NCBI GenBank assembly: GCA_029339195.1 | Contig: JAPTJF010000010.1 | Coordinates: 186,001-250,000 of the forward strand | Origin: Micractinium sp. NFX-FRZ | Taxonomy: Eukaryota; Chlorophyta; Trebouxiophyceae; Chlorellales; Chlorellaceae | Length of the DNA stretch: 64,000 nt | Direction: 5' to 3' | Shown: one piece after another, positions 61,639-64,000 of the stretch | How positions within the stretch are numbered: position 1 is the stretch's first letter | Layout of the letters: every line of letters starts with the position of its first letter | Translations under genes and position numbers: made by a program | The notes under the pieces: generated by a model | Database searches by the model: none | What the model saw: the letters and a program-made list of their open reading frames with translations, nothing else | What the model was told of the DNA's origin: nothing

Positions 61639-63413
61639 TCATTGCGCAATGGGGCCCACCACCGTGCGCGTGTCCCAAAGCATGTTGGCCAGGTGCATCT
61701 TGAACATGTGGCAGTGCATGTGAAGCAGATCCGTCTCGCCTGGCCGCTGAGGGTTGAAAAGCAGTTCGATGGGCAGCGAAAGGTAGTAGGTGTGGGGCTC
61801 GGCGGCACGTGGCTTGCGGTGCACAATGCCATAGCAGCCCGGGCTGTTGTCTTGCGTATCGGCGGGGCCCAGCAAGGCAACGGCATCCGCCTTGGTCTTG
61901 ATCAGCACCTGCCATGCGCGCAGGAAACAACGTTGTGCAGCAAAAGGGTCGCTTAGGCGGGCGGGGCGCGGGGCACATGACGGGTGCCGGCACGCCAGGC
62001 CAAGGGTGGCAGATGGTGGGTTGCCGGCACACCCGGGCAAGGGTGGCAGGTGGTGGATTGGCGGCACACCAGGGCAAGGGTGAGAGGTGGTGGGCGCTCC
62101 GCGGCAAGTGAACCCAATGCTCAACCCCCTACAACCCTAGGCTCGCTGCTAGCCCCAGCACCGCCCCTGCACTGCCCTAGCACCGCCCAGCACCGACCCA
62201 GCACCGACCCAGCACTGCGGCAGCTCACCCGGAACTGGTGGCCTCCGTCTCTCGAGTAGCAGTGCTGGGCTGTGCTCAGAATGGAGGTGGGCAGCAGCAG
62301 CAGGCACGCGCGGTTGAAGGTGATGGTCACGTCTGGAAGATTCCGCCGTGTCACCAGGGCCGCCCGCTCGGCGGTCAGCGCCCCGTGGAAGGCCCAATAC
62401 ACGCTGTCCGCAAACGCATCAAGCTGCTCCCGCCAGCCGCTGTTGGAGGCCATGTGGCGGTGGCGCAGCCAGGTCAACAGGGCCGCAGCCGGACGCACGG
62501 TGCCGTCGTCGGCCAGCCCAAAATCGAGGGGCTGCAGCCTGTTCTGCGGCCACTCAAGGAAGCGCTGCACAGAAGACAACAGGCTGCATGTGGGGGGTCA
62601 AAAGCAGCCAGCAGGCAAGCGCACAACAGCAAACAGCAGCGCCGCCACCCGCCGCGCCCGCGTGCTACCCCGGGCGCACACCTTGAAGTAGAGCTCGCGG
62701 CTGGGCGGCAGCGTGGGGTCACGCCAGGGCTCCGGCACCAGCCGCAGCTTGCCCTGGACGCTTCCGGGCCGGATGTAGTCAAAGAAGTTGGAGAGAGCCA
62801 CCTCTCCGTCGTCTAGCTGGGCCGCAGCGCGCGCCCACCCACACGCCTCGAGCTCGCTGCGGGGCCAAAGGCGCGCCGCTACGCCGTGCGCATACGTCGC
62901 CTGCGCCGTCTGCGGGTCCCACAGCTGCACCACCAGGCCCCAGTAGGCCTCACTGCCGCCGTTTAAGACAACCACATCGCCTACAGAGAGCGCCAGAGGG
63001 TCGCCGTCGTCGTCTGCTGCCGCCGCTTCTGCCGCCGCCAGGCGGATGGCGGCGACATGGGGCAGGTCGCCGCCCGCCCGCGACTGCAGGCTGCCCCAAA
63101 CCTCAGTGAAGGGCTTGGCAACATTGCTGACCGCAGGGACATCGCGTGCGGCGCGGGGATTCAAGTTGCGCTCAGTGCTGCGGAAGCGGGCCTCCTCGGC
63201 GTCGGCCGGCTCAAACCGCTGCAGCAAGACCCCTAGGGCTTCCTGAAGACCATCTTTGTCGCCGCCAACGCCGCCATAGGGCGCTCGCTGAGCCGCATGG
63301 CGGATTGTGATCGCGTCCCGAGCCAAGTTACGCGCCCGCTGCTGGTGCAGTGGGCCTGTTTCTTCATCATACATGGTGGTGTTCCACATTAGGGAAAGAG
63401 CTGGGCAATGCAT
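61639..63413 (-). CDS. BAH-like domain protein, 445 aa
   Basis: Exons in transcript order: 63413-62682, 62564-62229 and 61908-61639; 1338 nt, all introns phase 0. The ATG at 63413 is the first in frame; an in-frame TTG upstream was ignored. Residues 143-229 resemble a bromo-adjacent homology fold: SVGDVVVL, then AYWGLVVQLWD, RLWPRSELEA and EVALSNFFDYIRPGSVQGK, the last matching the BAH pattern E-x-F-x-S-x3-D-x-I-x3-S-I-x-G-K. BAH domains bind nucleosomes or other chromatin proteins. The rest (WPQNRLQPLDFGLADDGTV; WLRHRHMASNSGW; CYGIVHRKPRA; HMHCHMFKMHLAN) is unrecognised, with a His/Met-rich end. The 3' end nearly meets that of the transposase-like gene, and the two may be functionally linked. 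The BAH call is moderate. Confidence 0.75.
61986..62218. repeat. Tandem repeats in the last intron of the BAH-like gene
   Basis: Three units of about 37 nt (each with GGCACnCC, GGCAAGGGTG and GGTGGTGG) run from 61986 to 62094. A shorter array of CCCAGCACCGA units follows at 62155-62218, next to the donor. Both are intronic. Confidence 0.8.
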
Positions 63414-63571
63414 AATGGGGATTGCCCCCAATGGATTCTAGGGCCCTAATTGGTGGGCCACATCAGCCCCTGCATGGGGCAAGTCCTGCGAACAAGAGGC
63501 GGCCGGGCGCGCCATTTTTGTGAGAAGGGGTCAAGTTATGTACCGGCACCGACCAGGCACCATGCCGCCCC

Positions 63572-63972
63572 TCAGCCAGCGGCAGCGACTGCCAGCACCC
63601 ACAGCATGGACAGCAGCAGCCACCAGGTCAGCAGCGCGTGGCAGCCCGACAGCGGCGTAGGCCCAGCATGCAGGCACGCCGCCTTGGCCGCCGGCGCCAG
63701 CCAGCTGCGTCCGCACAGCTGGCGCAGGCCCGACTCGAGGGCCCACCCAGCCCGCCGCACGCCGCCGCCGCCGGGCTGCTTGCCGGCTGCTGCTTGCTGG
63801 CGTGCGCACCGCTCCTCCCAGGCGGCGCGTGAGTGGGCTGGCTCCGTCTTCAGCAGCAGGCAGACGGGCCCCAGCAGGCCCGCCATCAAGAACAGGTAGC
63901 TCAGGAACGCCTCGCACTGCTGCTCCTGGCTTTCGGCGTGCAGCACCGAGGCCGCAAGCTGGCCGAGGCCGA
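63572..63972 (-). CDS. Last exon of a membrane protein, 5' part outside the window
   Basis: The exon follows a clear acceptor (CGCCTGCAG) in phase 1 and codes 132 residues before a TGA. Two hydrophobic segments are visible: FLSYLFLMAGLLGPVCLLL near its start, and a C-terminal LTWWLLLSMLWVLAVAAAG. Between them is a basic, Gly-rich loop (RCARQQAAAGKQPGGGGVRR). Nothing identifies the family. The gene reads toward the BAH-like gene in the same direction, leaving only 158 bp between its stop codon and the BAH-like start codon. Confidence 0.65.
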
Positions 63973-64000
63973 CTGCAGGCGGGGGTGTGGGGGGGTGGGG

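Noticed and set aside
56400..63600. Terminal inverted repeats around the transposase-like/BAH-like pair
   Set aside because: I compared the sequence before 57052 with the reverse complement of the sequence after 63413 and saw no repeat longer than a few bases.

Overview
The window is GC-rich, intron-dense nuclear DNA, most likely from a green alga of the Chlorella type (Trebouxiophyceae). This is an inference. It rests on short GT-AG introns every 50-370 coding bases with donors close to GTGAGT or GTGGGT, strong G/C third-position bias, plant-type enzymes (transit-peptide IPP isomerase, SpeA-type arginine decarboxylase, a coclaurine N-methyltransferase-like enzyme), Ser/Pro-rich extracellular linkers, and TGTAA motifs after some genes. 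No operons, CRISPR, tRNA, rRNA or prophage signals were seen. I rebuilt 17 genes by hand from splice sites and codon phase. All exon chains except the two cut by the window edges add up to whole codons from ATG to stop.

Layout: 0-4.2 kb (+), MYND-finger protein, 5' end missing. 5.1-10.8 kb (-), unrecognised 961-aa protein with a disordered middle and a multi-pass C-terminus. 11.8-17.6 kb (+), secreted modular GH18 chitinase-like protein (lectin-like domain, Ser/Pro linker, CBM2-like domain, GH18). 18.4-20.3 kb (-), small one-pass membrane protein. 20.5-24.5 kb (+), type I membrane RING ubiquitin ligase. 24.8-27.6 kb (-), putative plastid coiled-coil AT-hook protein. 28.2-31.2 kb (-), IPP isomerase. 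31.5-35.1 kb (+), SAM methyltransferase (CNMT/CFA type). 35.7-37.6 kb (+), unrecognised multi-pass protein. 38.8-45.0 kb (+), arginine decarboxylase. 45.4-46.4 kb (-), J-domain protein. 46.6-53.0 kb, two divergent paralogous secreted Cys-rich proteins, here called A and B. 53.9-55.9 kb (-), unrecognised membrane protein. 57.1-63.4 kb, a convergent pair: a transposase-like or domesticated protein and a BAH-like protein. 63.6-64.0 kb (-), last exon of a membrane protein.

The most interesting structure is extracellular. The N-terminal domain of the GH18 protein and the C-terminal domain of secreted protein B, about 35 kb apart, share a three-lobed Cys-rich module with matching intron positions and phases. 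Protein B is in turn a divergent duplicate of A in its N-terminal half. The window therefore holds three members of a shuffled, possibly wall-associated protein set. A second pattern recurs along the window: introns carry imperfect copies of the edge of the neighbouring exon, splice site included, usually 100-220 bp away. A third is a small set of GC-AG introns. All product names come from motif reading without database searches.
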